DNA of 41,890 nucleotides, from positions 1 through 41,890 of the IMG/VR virus record IMGVR_UViG_3300037517_002214, one strand, 5' to 3'. The notes under the pieces were generated by a model, which had not been told where the DNA came from, did no database searches, and saw only the letters and a program-made list of their open reading frames with translations. A program made the position numbers and the translations under genes. Of this stretch, positions 22,380 to 30,406 are shown piece by piece (position 1 is the first letter of the stretch; each line of letters begins with the position of its first letter). The DNA comes from a virus.

Positions 22380-22401
22380 CCCTGCGAAATCCTTCGCAGG
22401 G
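22380..22401 (-). terminator. Hairpin in the protease-capsid gap
   Basis: CCCTGCGAA-GGAT-TTCGCAGGG is a perfect 9-bp stem with a tetraloop, 28 nt after the protease stop and about 110 nt before the capsid start. No T-tract follows. In this compact operon the 158-nt gap is unusual, so this may be an mRNA-processing, stabilising or attenuator site. No promoter was identified by eye in the gap. Confidence 0.45.
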
Positions 22402-22428
22402 CGTATATCTTGATTTGTAGGGTACGGA

Positions 22429-23577
22429 CTACTTGCCGTGCAAGTGAGTCCGCAGCATCGTTGCCTTGAGCGACGCGATCTTCGACTGGAAGTCATCCGT
22501 CGACGCAGAGACTATGACGGCAAGTGGCTTCGGCTCGAGCGACTCTTCGTCGACGTCTCGCTCTTCGTCGATCATCGACAGATCACGCTCGCCCTCCATC
22601 TCCTTGACCTTGCGTGCCGACCAGTTCTTGGCGGCATTTCCGCCCCACAAGAGCCACGCCACAAAGCCGGGCTTCTCTTCGCCGGCTTTGTCCCAGCCGG
22701 GGGACTTGCTCGCCGACTCGTGCCGCGCGAACCAGGCATTCATCTCGCGAACCCAGTCGTCGTTCATCTCCTCGCGGCGGGCCAGGCGGTTCGCGCGGGC
22801 CACCGTCTCCGGCTTCAGGCCGTCGCCAGACTTGCCTTCCTCGTGGAGTTTCAGACCTCGTCGAGCCGCCGAGGCCATTCCGGCCGTAGGTTTGAGGCTG
22901 ACGGCGGCACGCTCCTCATCGCCGGCCGCCACCGCACCGTCTTCGGGGGCGGCGTCCGCTTCGGCTTCAGGAGCCGCGACAGAATCTTCGACCAGAGCGC
23001 TATCCGCTCGCTGCTCATCGGCAGGCTCCTCGGCCTTGGTGTTCTCGGCGAGGGCCATTTCGATGGCCCGCTTGCTGACGTAGGTTTCGGTGGCGAGATA
23101 GGCCGGGGTGTCGACGGGGCCGGCGTCCCCGAGATACGAAAACTTCTTGATCCGACGGATCATTCGGCCGTTGGCGTCGCGGGTCCACGACTCGTCTGCT
23201 GGCTTCGAGCGGAAGGCGAAGCTCGACCCGCGCACATCGCCTCTTTCGATCAATTCGACGACGTCCGCAGCCGACCGCGGCGGGTCGATTTCGTACCGCA
23301 GGCCGCGCTCGTCGACTGTCAGGCGCATCGTGCCGCTGGTGGTGCGGCCGATGACGCGCTCGTGGTTGTATTTGCCGAAGACGTCGGGATTCGACCGCAT
23401 GACGTCGTCGAACGCGCCGCGTTCCACGATCTCGACAAAGCCACCCAAGTCCTGCGACTCGGATTCAAATACGGCGGCGTAGCCGCGAATGACCGTGCGG
23501 CCATTGTCGTCCTGCTTGACAACCAGCCCCGGCACTTCGCCGATCAGGCGTCGCTCAAGTTCGCACGATCCGTCCAT
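22429..23577 (-). CDS. HK97 prohead protease fused to a C-terminal domain
   Basis: 382 residues. The N-terminal about 180 residues are the U35/S78 protease domain: GYAAVFESES, NHERVIGRT (H72, catalytic) and GDVRGSSFAF (serine 118 or 119). A 50-residue acidic low-complexity linker follows. Residues about 230-330 (MASAARRGLKLHEEGKS ... VARANRLARREEMND ... GFVAWLLWGGNAAKNW) resemble a domain found in other phage morphogenesis and protease proteins, rich in W and G near GFVAWLLWGG; it is not a protease. The gene is about 200 residues longer than simple proteases. It overlaps the portal gene by 34 nt, and 158 nt separate it from the capsid gene. Confidence 0.88.
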   Translation of the reverse strand: MDGSCELERRLIGEVPGLVVKQDDNGRTVIRGYAAVFESESQDLGGFVEIVERGAFDDVMRSNPDVFGKYNHERVIGRTTSGTMRLTVDERGLRYEIDPPRSAADVVELIERGDVRGSSFAFRSKPADESWTRDANGRMIRRIKKFSYLGDAGPVDTPAYLATETYVSKRAIEMALAENTKAEEPADEQRADSALVEDSVAAPEAEADAAPEDGAVAAGDEERAAVSLKPTAGMASAARRGLKLHEEGKSGDGLKPETVARANRLARREEMNDDWVREMNAWFARHESASKSPGWDKAGEEKPGFVAWLLWGGNAAKNWSARKVKEMEGERDLSMIDEERDVDEESLEPKPLAVIVSASTDDFQSKIASLKATMLRTHLHGK

Positions 23578-25184
23578 GACTTCGTCGCCTCCTCATACGG
23601 CCTGCCGGAGCGGTGACACTCCAGGAGGCGGTTTCTCGTCTCTTCCATCCACGCAAGCACGAACGCCTCGATGTCGCGGCCAGTGGCCTTGGCGGCGTCC
23701 AGCAGTTCGGTCTTCATCCGCTGCTCGTGGGCCTCGAGCCACGCCTGCAACTTCCCCGGCTTGTTGCGGCGCTCGAGAATCCCGTCGGCCTCGACGGCCG
23801 CGAGCCGCCGGAGCGTCGTGCGGAAGAGCACCTCGGCCGCGGAGCGGTCGCTGGTGGCGGCGTCCGCAGGCGTCGGCCCGTCGTTGCCGTCGGTGGCCTC
23901 CTGCTCGTCGGCGTCATCGTCCATGCTGTCATCGCTGGAGGCGTCCGTCGCCGGCTCGCCGGGCGCGCCCGTCGGATTCTCGACGGTGAAGGCGTCCAGG
24001 AGTTGCATATTCACCTGGACAAACCGCTTGTTGCCGAGGCCGTCGGGGAGCGGGTTGTAGCCGATCTGGCCGCGGATTTCGTCGACACTCAAGCAGCCCA
24101 TGTTGAACATCTCTCGCAGAAACTGCGAGCGGGCCTGGTAGTCGCCGGCCATGAGCGCCGACATATCGAACTCGACGAAGTAGTTGGCCGAGTCCGCGAT
24201 CAAGTCGCGACGGGCGGCAAACTGCCACCGCCGGCAGTGCGGAATGAGCGAGAACGTCGCGAAGTCGATGGCCGACTGCTCGACGGAGTTGTAGCGGACG
24301 TTGCTCAAATCGCCGAGGAGATGTAACGGCACCCGATAGCCGCGCGAGATTTCTTCGACTGCATAGCGGCGTGTGGCGATAAGCTCCGCGTGCTGGTTGT
24401 TGACGGGGTCGTTCTTCTTGTGGAAGCCGAAGGGCATGACCACGGTGGAGAACGCTTTGGTCGGGCCGCGGTGGGCGTCGTCCCACTGGCTCTTGAAGTT
24501 CCGCAGCGCGTCAGGCTTGAACGGCTGGTCGGTTTCGATGTACGTCCCCGTCTGGGCGCCGTTGCCAAAGAACGCGCTCGAGTGCAGTTCCGTCGCCCTG
24601 GCGAGGGCGATGGCGTCCTTGGCGAGCGAGATCGGGATGTAGCCGGTGACGCCGTCGCTCGAGAGCCAGCGGAGGTGGAAAATCTGATCCTGCCGGTACT
24701 TCTTCGGCTCGGCCTGCATCGGCTCGGTGTATTGGTACTGGAGCCGGCCGTTCTCGAGCCGGACGATCTTCATCCGGCTGGCGTGCAGGGGGATCAGTTG
24801 ATCGACGGCCCCGCGGCGGCCGGGCTTGATGAGGGAGTAGGCGTTGCCCCAGAGGAGCAACTGGCTCATCATCCACTCCCGCCACTCGAAACTCGTCATC
24901 CAGTCATTCGGCTGGTAGGCGAGGACTTCCTGGAGCGGCTGGTCTTCGGCGATTTCCTTGCCTCCACCCGGCAGACGCCGGTAGAGGTTGAAGGGCATCG
25001 ACGCGATGCTTTCGGATAGCACTCTTACGCAGCAAAGTACCGCGCTGCACTGGAGGCTGCTCTCGGGACTGACGGTGACGCCGGCCGTCGTCTTGTTGTT
25101 CTCGACGATTTCCTCGAAGACGCGGGAGAGGCTGGATCGCAACTCCAGGATGTCGCCGATGTTTTCGTCGTCGAAGTCAGGCAT
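23544..25184 (-). CDS. Portal protein (HK97 type)
   Basis: 546 residues. Portal signatures include CCVRVLSESIASMPFNLYRR near the start, SFEWREWMMSQLLLWGNAYSLI, and a conserved middle with EEISRGYRVPLHLLGDL and (A/F)-T-F-S-L-I-P-H-C-R-R-W that match the HK97-type portal (SPP1/HK97 family). It forms the dodecameric DNA channel at one capsid vertex. The C-terminal about 130 residues are acidic (SSDDSMDDDADEQEATDGND) with a helical tail, longer than in short family members. 3 nt separate it from the terminase. Confidence 0.93.
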   Translation of the reverse strand: MPDFDDENIGDILELRSSLSRVFEEIVENNKTTAGVTVSPESSLQCSAVLCCVRVLSESIASMPFNLYRRLPGGGKEIAEDQPLQEVLAYQPNDWMTSFEWREWMMSQLLLWGNAYSLIKPGRRGAVDQLIPLHASRMKIVRLENGRLQYQYTEPMQAEPKKYRQDQIFHLRWLSSDGVTGYIPISLAKDAIALARATELHSSAFFGNGAQTGTYIETDQPFKPDALRNFKSQWDDAHRGPTKAFSTVVMPFGFHKKNDPVNNQHAELIATRRYAVEEISRGYRVPLHLLGDLSNVRYNSVEQSAIDFATFSLIPHCRRWQFAARRDLIADSANYFVEFDMSALMAGDYQARSQFLREMFNMGCLSVDEIRGQIGYNPLPDGLGNKRFVQVNMQLLDAFTVENPTGAPGEPATDASSDDSMDDDADEQEATDGNDGPTPADAATSDRSAAEVLFRTTLRRLAAVEADGILERRNKPGKLQAWLEAHEQRMKTELLDAAKATGRDIEAFVLAWMEETRNRLLECHRSGRPYEEATKSWTDRANLSDA

Positions 25185-25187
25185 CGC

Positions 25188-26696
25188 TTAGAACACCACC
25201 AGTTTCGGGTCTTCCTCGGGGCCGTGGGTTTCGCCGCTGGCGAGGCCCAAGGCCATGATCAAGGCCACGGCGGCGTCGATCCTTGCGGTCGCGTGAGAGT
25301 GTTGTTTTGTAGGCTTGACGTTCCCGGCGTCATCGACGCGGCACTGCATATTGCTCAAGTGGAGGGCGATCGCCTTGTTGTCACCGAGTCGGAGCCGGCC
25401 TCCCAACGCCAGCGCCTCAAGCAACTTCGTAGGCGCTGACAAACTGGCGTAGCCCTGTCCGTAGGGCTTGACGTCAATCCCTTCAGCGACCAACTGGGTC
25501 GTGATATGCGTGGCATTCCAGCGATCAATAGCCACGGCGCGGACTGCGTTCTTCTCGCAAAACGAGAGGACGTAGTTCCGAACCGCGTCAAAATCGACAA
25601 GATCGCCTTCTGTTAGTGTAACGAATCCATCCTTGGCCCATTGCCGATACGGCGCTTCCGGCTTGTCGGCGTTCTCCTCTGGGATGAAGAGATGCGCGTG
25701 AACGTCGAACGAGCCGTCATCGTCAGCCCAGACGGCGACGAACGCCGTGGTGTCGGTGTTGCTCGACAAGTCGAGGCCGCAGTAGGCGATGCGGTCGCCG
25801 ATGGGCCTGGTGGGAGTAAGGCACTTGTCGATGGTGCCGGTGCGGAAGTAGCGGTTTGCCCCGTTTGACACCCACTGGTTCAGGTACAGTGTCCTGAACT
25901 TGATCTCCTGGACGACGCTTTCGCGGGCGAGCGACGCCTCGCGTTCCATGAACTCCTGCCGTACGGTCGTGCCGTAGTTCGGCTGGGCAATGCGCCAAGT
26001 AGCCTCGTCGAACGGGTCGGCATCGTCAGGAGCCGCAAAGATGCACGGCAGGAACGTCGGATCGTCGATCAGGCCGTCCCTGACCTTCAAGGCCCGCTGC
26101 CACTCGTCATAGCAGGGGCCGACGCGATCCATGCCGGCCGTGCTCACATAGATGACGAGCGGCTCGGCTCGCGCACCCATACCCGATTCCAGCACATCGA
26201 CCAGATCCCGGCTGGTCTGGACATGGTATTCGTCCACCACCACCAGGCTCGGGTTGTAGCCGTGCTTGCCCTTGTGCTCGCTGGAAAGGAACTGAATCGT
26301 GCTCTGCTTGTGCGGGATGACGATGGAGTTCTTGTAGATTTTGCACCGCTTCAGCAGGCCGGGGCAGGATTCGATGTACCTTGAGCACGCCGTGAACAGG
26401 AGGCTCGCCTGCTTCCGATCCCCGGCAGCGATGAGAATCTGGCCGCCGGCCTCGCCAAAGAAGCCCTCGTAGGCGCCGATCACGCCGCACATCGCCGTCT
26501 TGCCCATCTTCCGAGGCAATGCCAGCAGGCTCCGCTGGTACTGGCGGCGTCCGTCCGGCCGCTTCGTGTTGAAGAGGGCGTCGAGGTACTCGTCCTGCCA
26601 CGGGGCCGGAATGAACGGCTGGCCGGTAAACGGGGACTCCGTATGCTTCAGCAGCCGCGCGAACTCGCGGATGTCAACCCGTCGCTGCGTCGTCAA
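25188..26696 (-). CDS. terL: Terminase large subunit
   Basis: 502 residues. The N-terminal ATPase has Walker A LALPRKMGKT (about 58-67) and Walker B LVVVDEYH (D155/E156); the C-terminal RNase H-like nuclease has GLDLSSNTDTTA (D309), AIDRWN (D391) and a late ARIDAAVAL (acidic residue). This is the phage terminase (HK97-like/T4-like) architecture that packages DNA through the portal. It overlaps the small subunit by 23 nt. The arrangement makes this a headful or cos phage; which cannot be said from sequence alone. Confidence 0.95.
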   Translation of the reverse strand: MTTQRRVDIREFARLLKHTESPFTGQPFIPAPWQDEYLDALFNTKRPDGRRQYQRSLLALPRKMGKTAMCGVIGAYEGFFGEAGGQILIAAGDRKQASLLFTACSRYIESCPGLLKRCKIYKNSIVIPHKQSTIQFLSSEHKGKHGYNPSLVVVDEYHVQTSRDLVDVLESGMGARAEPLVIYVSTAGMDRVGPCYDEWQRALKVRDGLIDDPTFLPCIFAAPDDADPFDEATWRIAQPNYGTTVRQEFMEREASLARESVVQEIKFRTLYLNQWVSNGANRYFRTGTIDKCLTPTRPIGDRIAYCGLDLSSNTDTTAFVAVWADDDGSFDVHAHLFIPEENADKPEAPYRQWAKDGFVTLTEGDLVDFDAVRNYVLSFCEKNAVRAVAIDRWNATHITTQLVAEGIDVKPYGQGYASLSAPTKLLEALALGGRLRLGDNKAIALHLSNMQCRVDDAGNVKPTKQHSHATARIDAAVALIMALGLASGETHGPEEDPKLVVF

Positions 26697-27162
26697 AGAG
26701 GGCGTCCACGGGGTCTGAAGTGACCTTCACGGCGCCGTATCCAAGGCGCGTGCGGTCGGCCGGAGTAAGGCCCAGAACAGTCTCCAACTGCCGCAGTTGC
26801 TCATGGCAGTGGTTGCTCTGTGACTGCCAGCGAGACGGCCTGCTGAATCGCAGCGATCCGTCGGGTGCCAGCACCTCGACCCATCCAGACTCCATCTTGG
26901 CGAGGTTCTTTTCGGCCTCTTGCCACCTGTCCCAAATGACCGAATACCTGGCGATGACCTCGGCGTCCGACTCTGCCAGAGTCCCCATTCGCGTCGCGTA
27001 TTCGCACACGAGCGAGAACATGGCCTTGGCGGCTGGGCGCATCCACTCCGGCGGCACCGGCATATTCTTCGGAGCCGTACCGAGTTCCTCTCGGTAGTTC
27101 GCCTCCTCCGAACCGCGGAGCTTGAGAACGTGCTTCGGTAGTGGGGCAGGGCCGCGTGCCAT
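26674..27162 (-). CDS. terS: Terminase small subunit (P27 family)
   Basis: 162 residues from ATG 27162. It begins ARGPAPLPKHVLKLRGSEEANYRE, the typical P27/HK97 gp1-like start G-x-P-x-P-x-x-L-K-x-L-x-G, then P-x-P-P-x-x-M-x-P-A-A-K-A-M-F and ends with ADRTRLGYG, all signatures of the P27 small terminase family. It recognises the packaging site and starts cutting. 5 nt separate it from the HNH stop; no clear SD is visible and coupling may be used. Confidence 0.92.
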   Translation of the reverse strand: MARGPAPLPKHVLKLRGSEEANYREELGTAPKNMPVPPEWMRPAAKAMFSLVCEYATRMGTLAESDAEVIARYSVIWDRWQEAEKNLAKMESGWVEVLAPDGSLRFSRPSRWQSQSNHCHEQLRQLETVLGLTPADRTRLGYGAVKVTSDPVDALFDDAATG

Positions 27163-27167
27163 GACTG

Positions 27168-28382
27168 CTAGTCTAGGCTTGTAGCGTACCGCTGCACAAA
27201 GGAGTCGAGCGGTTCCGCGCCCCGCAGGCAATTACACTTCCAGCAGGCGGCCTGGCAGTTGTCGAGGACATGGCCTGGGCCGTCCGGCCCCAGCGACAGA
27301 GGGGCGATGTGGTCGATGGTTGGGCATCGAGGATGCGGCGTCCTCGTGCCTGGCATGACGGTGAATGATGGAAGCAACTCGCAGCCGCATATCTGGCAGG
27401 CCCAGTTGGCGCGGTCCATGACCACCTTCTTGCTCACCTTGGTGTAGGCGGCGCCGTACTTCTTGCACCTTTGCCTGAACGTACATGCGTGACCGTACAG
27501 CCGCCTTCTGCGTCGCTTGTTTTCGCGGCGGCTCTTGATTTGACGGTCTTTTGCACACTGGCCGCATAGCCGCCTTCCTGGTTGACACTCACAACCACAT
27601 TCGCTGCAAAACCGCAGCGGCTGGCACCGATCACACATGGTCTTGCCGGAGCCGAAGCCGACGATGGCAGACTCTCCGCAGCGGGCGCAGGCAATCGTCT
27701 CGTGCTTCGGCGGTTCAGTGGCCTCTCGGCGCCACTCGAGAAACCAGCCGGCAAGTTTATGGGCAACCTCTAGCGGGCGAGAGGCACACGGCAGTTTGCG
27801 GCGGCGTGCGTCGAACGCGCATTCGCGAGAGCAGTATTTCGACTGCACCGAGTAGGCGCCGCTTTTATACCTCTTGCGTGTGAATGTAACGCCGCAGCAG
27901 AGACATTCATAAACCTTCGCCTGGCAGGCGCACTTATACGAGCAATACTGCTGATTCGCTTTGTTTGTCTTGAAGTTCCTTCCGCATCGCTTGCACTGTA
28001 TTGGATCGCCGTGGATGATGCCTTTTCCGTTATGCTGACACCGACGAGAGCAGAACTTCTTTTTGTACGGCGAACTGAATGCCCCTCCGCAACGGACGCA
28101 CGCTTGATCAAGCAGCCTCCTTGGACGGCAGTAGGCGGCCAGGCACTTTTCGCACTGGATTCCAGACCTCGGCCCACGGCCTGGATAGTCCACGCGGACT
28201 CCGCACTTGAAGCAGAAGCACGGCTGGTTGCGGCGAAGATGCAGACCCTTCGACGCAATGCTGGCACAGCGGCTCGAGCAATACTTTCTCGGCTTGTACC
28301 CGAGAGACGCAGGCACACCGCTCCCGCAGACGGGACACGATTTGACCTCCTTGTCGCCGCAACATCCGGTGTCGCAGGCCAC
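27168..28382 (-). CDS. HNH endonuclease with long zinc-ribbon array
   Basis: 404 residues. The C-terminus is an HNH nuclease: CQICG (329-333), D357-H358 in TIDHIAPLSLG, N375, CWKCN (380-384). The first about 280 residues hold seven pairs of C-x2-4-C motifs: 16/19 with 35/39; 57/60 with 77/80; 95/98 with 111/115; 130/133 with 147/151; 160/163 with 184/188; 232/235 with 250/253; 259/262 with 273/276. Each is a zinc-ribbon or treble-clef-like unit, followed by a very basic linker (SRRENKRRRRR). HNH nucleases next to terminases help packaging (HK97 gp74); the zinc array likely binds nucleic acid. The start is GTG 28382 with no clear SD; a perfect AAGGAGGT lies about 35 bases inside but leads into another frame. 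Confidence 0.85.
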   Translation of the reverse strand: MACDTGCCGDKEVKSCPVCGSGVPASLGYKPRKYCSSRCASIASKGLHLRRNQPCFCFKCGVRVDYPGRGPRSGIQCEKCLAAYCRPRRLLDQACVRCGGAFSSPYKKKFCSRRCQHNGKGIIHGDPIQCKRCGRNFKTNKANQQYCSYKCACQAKVYECLCCGVTFTRKRYKSGAYSVQSKYCSRECAFDARRRKLPCASRPLEVAHKLAGWFLEWRREATEPPKHETIACARCGESAIVGFGSGKTMCDRCQPLRFCSECGCECQPGRRLCGQCAKDRQIKSRRENKRRRRRLYGHACTFRQRCKKYGAAYTKVSKKVVMDRANWACQICGCELLPSFTVMPGTRTPHPRCPTIDHIAPLSLGPDGPGHVLDNCQAACWKCNCLRGAEPLDSFVQRYATSLD

Positions 28383-28697
28383 GCTCGTAGCCTACAGGAC
28401 GCGCGTTTTTTCTCCAAATCGTCGGCTCGGGTTTTCCATGTTCTAGGAGCTGGAAAACGCCGCCCAGCAAATCGGGTACGCCCCCCGGAATCTGCCCGTC
28501 TGGGGACAAGCGGTCTGTTACATAATCCGCCCCGACGGCGTATCCCCCACCCATAGGGGGTGTGATATTTTCCCCACGATTTACGGGCCGGGGCGCACAC
28601 CTTGAGTGTTTCGCCGCTGAAATATAGGCTTCTGCGGATTCTTTCTCATCGTGCTAAGTGTCCAATTAAATTCCGCGCGGGCCGTTGCCGATTACAC

Positions 28698-28725
28698 TTG
28701 ACACGGCCCGCGTGAAGCGTATTCT
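28698..28725 (+). promoter_or_regulatory. Sigma70-type promoter for the plus-strand small-gene region
   Basis: TTGACA (28698-28703), 16-nt spacer, TATTCT (28720-28725). The -35 hexamer is perfect. An imperfect inverted repeat (CGGCCC.GCGTGAAG ... CTTCATGCG..GGGCCG, 28704-28741) straddles the -10, a candidate operator. The first gene starts 54 nt beyond the -10. Confidence 0.7.
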
Positions 28726-28733
28726 TCATGCGA

Positions 28734-28752
28734 ACGGGCCGCGCGGCCCGCG
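28734..28752. repeat. 16-nt perfect palindrome after the promoter
   Basis: CGGGCCGCGCGGCCCG lies just downstream of the -10 (near the expected transcription start) and is self-complementary. It could be an operator or an early hairpin in the 5' leader; the same GGGCC block also completes the inverted repeat over the promoter. Confidence 0.55.
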
Positions 28753-28778
28753 AGACTTCAGCACGAAAGGACGAGACG

Positions 28779-29138
28779 ATGAATGCTGTGCAAGTGTGGA
28801 AAGATGGCGGCGAGCGGTTTGAACTGTGGAACGAGCGCCAGATGGTCGATATCGTCAGCACTCGCGAAGAGGCGAGCGCGTGTGGTGCTACTAGTTTCAC
28901 GCTGACGGAAGAACCACGTTTCCTCGTTCGCGATGAGAGTGGGCGCGGGTGGTGCGCGGAATGGAACTACACTGATTTTGGCGCCGAAGAGCGCGAGTAT
29001 CGTGAGGAAGGATACGATACCGACTGCGCTGGCAACGAAGTAGAGTTTCAGTCTCTGGGCGAATGGCTGGATTCATCAGATGCTGGGGATGAATTCGACA
29101 ACTCTGATCAGATGCTCACGATCATTCGCATTAACTGA
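28779..29138 (+). CDS. Small acidic protein, unknown
   Basis: 119 residues from ATG 28779, chosen over an upstream start because GAAAGG lies 8 nt before it. The product is acidic, with V-S-T-R-E-E-A-S-A near residue 27 (a motif pattern also seen in other small proteins of this region as FKSEADA or ATREEAE) and many Tyr and Trp near the middle. No known family. First gene after the promoter, hence likely early expressed. Confidence 0.7.
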   Translation: MNAVQVWKDGGERFELWNERQMVDIVSTREEASACGATSFTLTEEPRFLVRDESGRGWCAEWNYTDFGAEEREYREEGYDTDCAGNEVEFQSLGEWLDSSDAGDEFDNSDQMLTIIRIN

Positions 29139-29448
29139 CCACCACCACCACGAAACGAAAGGGCATTCGATGAAAATCGAAACAGACTACCAGCCAGTGT
29201 TCTACAACGGTGCATTGTGGGGGTTCCTAAAAACCACGTTTGACCACGATACGAACGAACTAACGGCGGAAGTTGCCGCGCATGCCGATACCGTGAAGAC
29301 TCTTCCGCAGTGGGTTGTAGATTGCTACTTCGGAAGTGATCGTCCAGAGAGTGTTAGCGAGTATGAATGGAACAGCGTTACATTCTGGCCCACTAACAAG
29401 AGCATTCGATTCCCTAACTGACCACCACCACCACCACGAAACGAAAGG
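29135..29448 (+). repeat. Repeated leader CTGACCACCACCACCACGAAACGAAAGG
   Basis: The sequence occurs at 29135-29162 and, with one extra ACC, at 29418-29448, each beginning on the preceding gene's stop (CTGA) and ending in the SD-like GAAAGG about 8-10 nt before the ATG. A shorter form GCACGAAAGGACGAGACG precedes the first gene (28779). This is a conserved translation leader shared by three genes. Confidence 0.75.
29170..29421 (+). CDS. Small protein, unknown
   Basis: 83 residues, acidic with several Trp. ATG 29170 is preceded by the leader CACCACCACGAAACGAAAGG that recurs before the next gene. No motif recognised. The short gap with a shared leader suggests it is co-regulated with its neighbours. 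Confidence 0.7.
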   Translation: MKIETDYQPVFYNGALWGFLKTTFDHDTNELTAEVAAHADTVKTLPQWVVDCYFGSDRPESVSEYEWNSVTFWPTNKSIRFPN

Positions 29449-29457
29449 CTACATACC

Positions 29458-30327
29458 ATGAAGACTATCGACACTGCGACCATTAACAAGTCCGTCCGCT
29501 CTATCCTTTCTGACAACACGAAACTCCGAAAACTGCCCAACGGGCAACGGGTGATTAACGCTGGCGTTACGCTGGCACCGTCGAAGCGTTCGGGCATCGT
29601 CAACGTCTGCCCACATGCGACGGCGGCGTGTATTCTGGTATGCGTTCTCTGGTTCGCGGGTCGCACCGTAACGCGAACGGTGCGGGAGGCCGCCACGAAG
29701 CGTACGCGCCTCTGGTTCTACGATCCTGCGACGTTCTACGCTCGTTTGGCGCGTGAACTTGCGGCGCTCGCCCGCAAGGCGGCGCGGGATGATGTTCGCG
29801 GATTCTGCCGAACCAACGTAGCAAGCGACGTTGATCATCCGCACGAAGTCTACACGGCCCACCCTGCGATCACGTTCTACAACTATACGAAGAACGAAGA
29901 CCACGCCGCAGCGTACGGGCGTGGTGAGTTGCCCGCGAACTACCACGTTTCCTATTCCGTTTCAGAGCGCACCACGTTTGAAACGGCCCGCGCCTTGAAT
30001 GCCGCTGGTGTCAATCTGGTGGTGGTGTTTAACAGCCACTACTTCGGGCCGCTTCACCGCTTCGGCATTGTTCCAGCCAGCGTTCGTTTCGTTTCGCGCG
30101 CCACGGGCGAGACGTTCACGGTCGACACGGTCGACGGTGATATTCACGATCTGAGAACGCCAGAGTTTGACGGGCGCGGTGTGGTGGTGGCGTTGCGGGC
30201 GAAGAGCGGCGCGAAGCTGCGGGCGCGGGCCGTTGAACTGGGGTTTATCAAGCGTTTCGCCGCTGGGGCGAAATGGTTCGTTGATGAGTACGTTCGCGCG
30301 GGTGAGTGTGTGGTCGAATTGAACTAA
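29458..30327 (+). CDS. gp88-like phage protein
   Basis: 289 residues, the largest plus-strand gene. Conserved elements: N-terminal small polar part, then C51-x6-C58-x3-C62 (CPHATAACILVC), REAATKRTRLWF, and (V/A)-S-D-V-D-H-P with AITFYNYTKNEDHAAAYGRG and VVFNSHYFGPLHRFG. The cysteine block and flanking order resemble the phage gp88/GP88-type family (CPxATxxCxxxC); function in that family is unknown. Loss of the usual CYA ending is visible. It is followed directly by a strong hairpin and the 35-bp repeat array. Confidence 0.7.
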   Translation: MKTIDTATINKSVRSILSDNTKLRKLPNGQRVINAGVTLAPSKRSGIVNVCPHATAACILVCVLWFAGRTVTRTVREAATKRTRLWFYDPATFYARLARELAALARKAARDDVRGFCRTNVASDVDHPHEVYTAHPAITFYNYTKNEDHAAAYGRGELPANYHVSYSVSERTTFETARALNAAGVNLVVVFNSHYFGPLHRFGIVPASVRFVSRATGETFTVDTVDGDIHDLRTPEFDGRGVVVALRAKSGAKLRARAVELGFIKRFAAGAKWFVDEYVRAGECVVELN

Positions 30328-30346
30328 AACCACCACCAGCGCCACC

Positions 30347-30384
30347 AGCGGCCCGCGCCACTTCACGGAGTGGCGCGGGCCGCT
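30347..30384 (+). terminator. Perfect 16-bp hairpin after the gp88-like gene
   Basis: AGCGGCCCGCGCCACT - TCACGG - AGTGGCGCGGGCCGCT: a 16-bp GC-rich stem with a 6-nt loop, 20 nt after the stop. It has no T-run, so it may stop transcription weakly, process the 3' end or form an mRNA barrier. It also marks the start of the non-coding block. Confidence 0.7.
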
Positions 30385-30406
30385 CACTGCGCATAACTAC
30401 GGGCGA

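Larger units (their letters stand above)
28383..28778. other. Divergent control region
   Basis: 396 bases between divergent operons. It holds one good plus-strand promoter (listed separately), a CCCCC-ACCCATA-GGGGG hairpin (28544-28560), an A+T-rich patch at 28615-28680, and on the minus strand at about 28430 the string CATGGAAAACCC, close to the dispersed CATGGAAAC motif of the plus-strand region. No clear minus-strand promoter was recognised; a weak TTGGAC at about 28661-28666 (minus) is the best guess. No protein-coding gene is supported here. Confidence 0.6.

Noticed and set aside
28544-28560. CCCCC-ACCCATA-GGGGG as rho-independent terminator
   Set aside because: Five-base stem with no adequate T-tract and located between divergent operons where no transcript should end.
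27770-28600. 276-residue frame on the minus strand overlapping the HNH gene
   Set aside because: It is rich in R, S and A with no known pattern, and it overlaps in another frame the cysteine-pair array, which is clearly selected.
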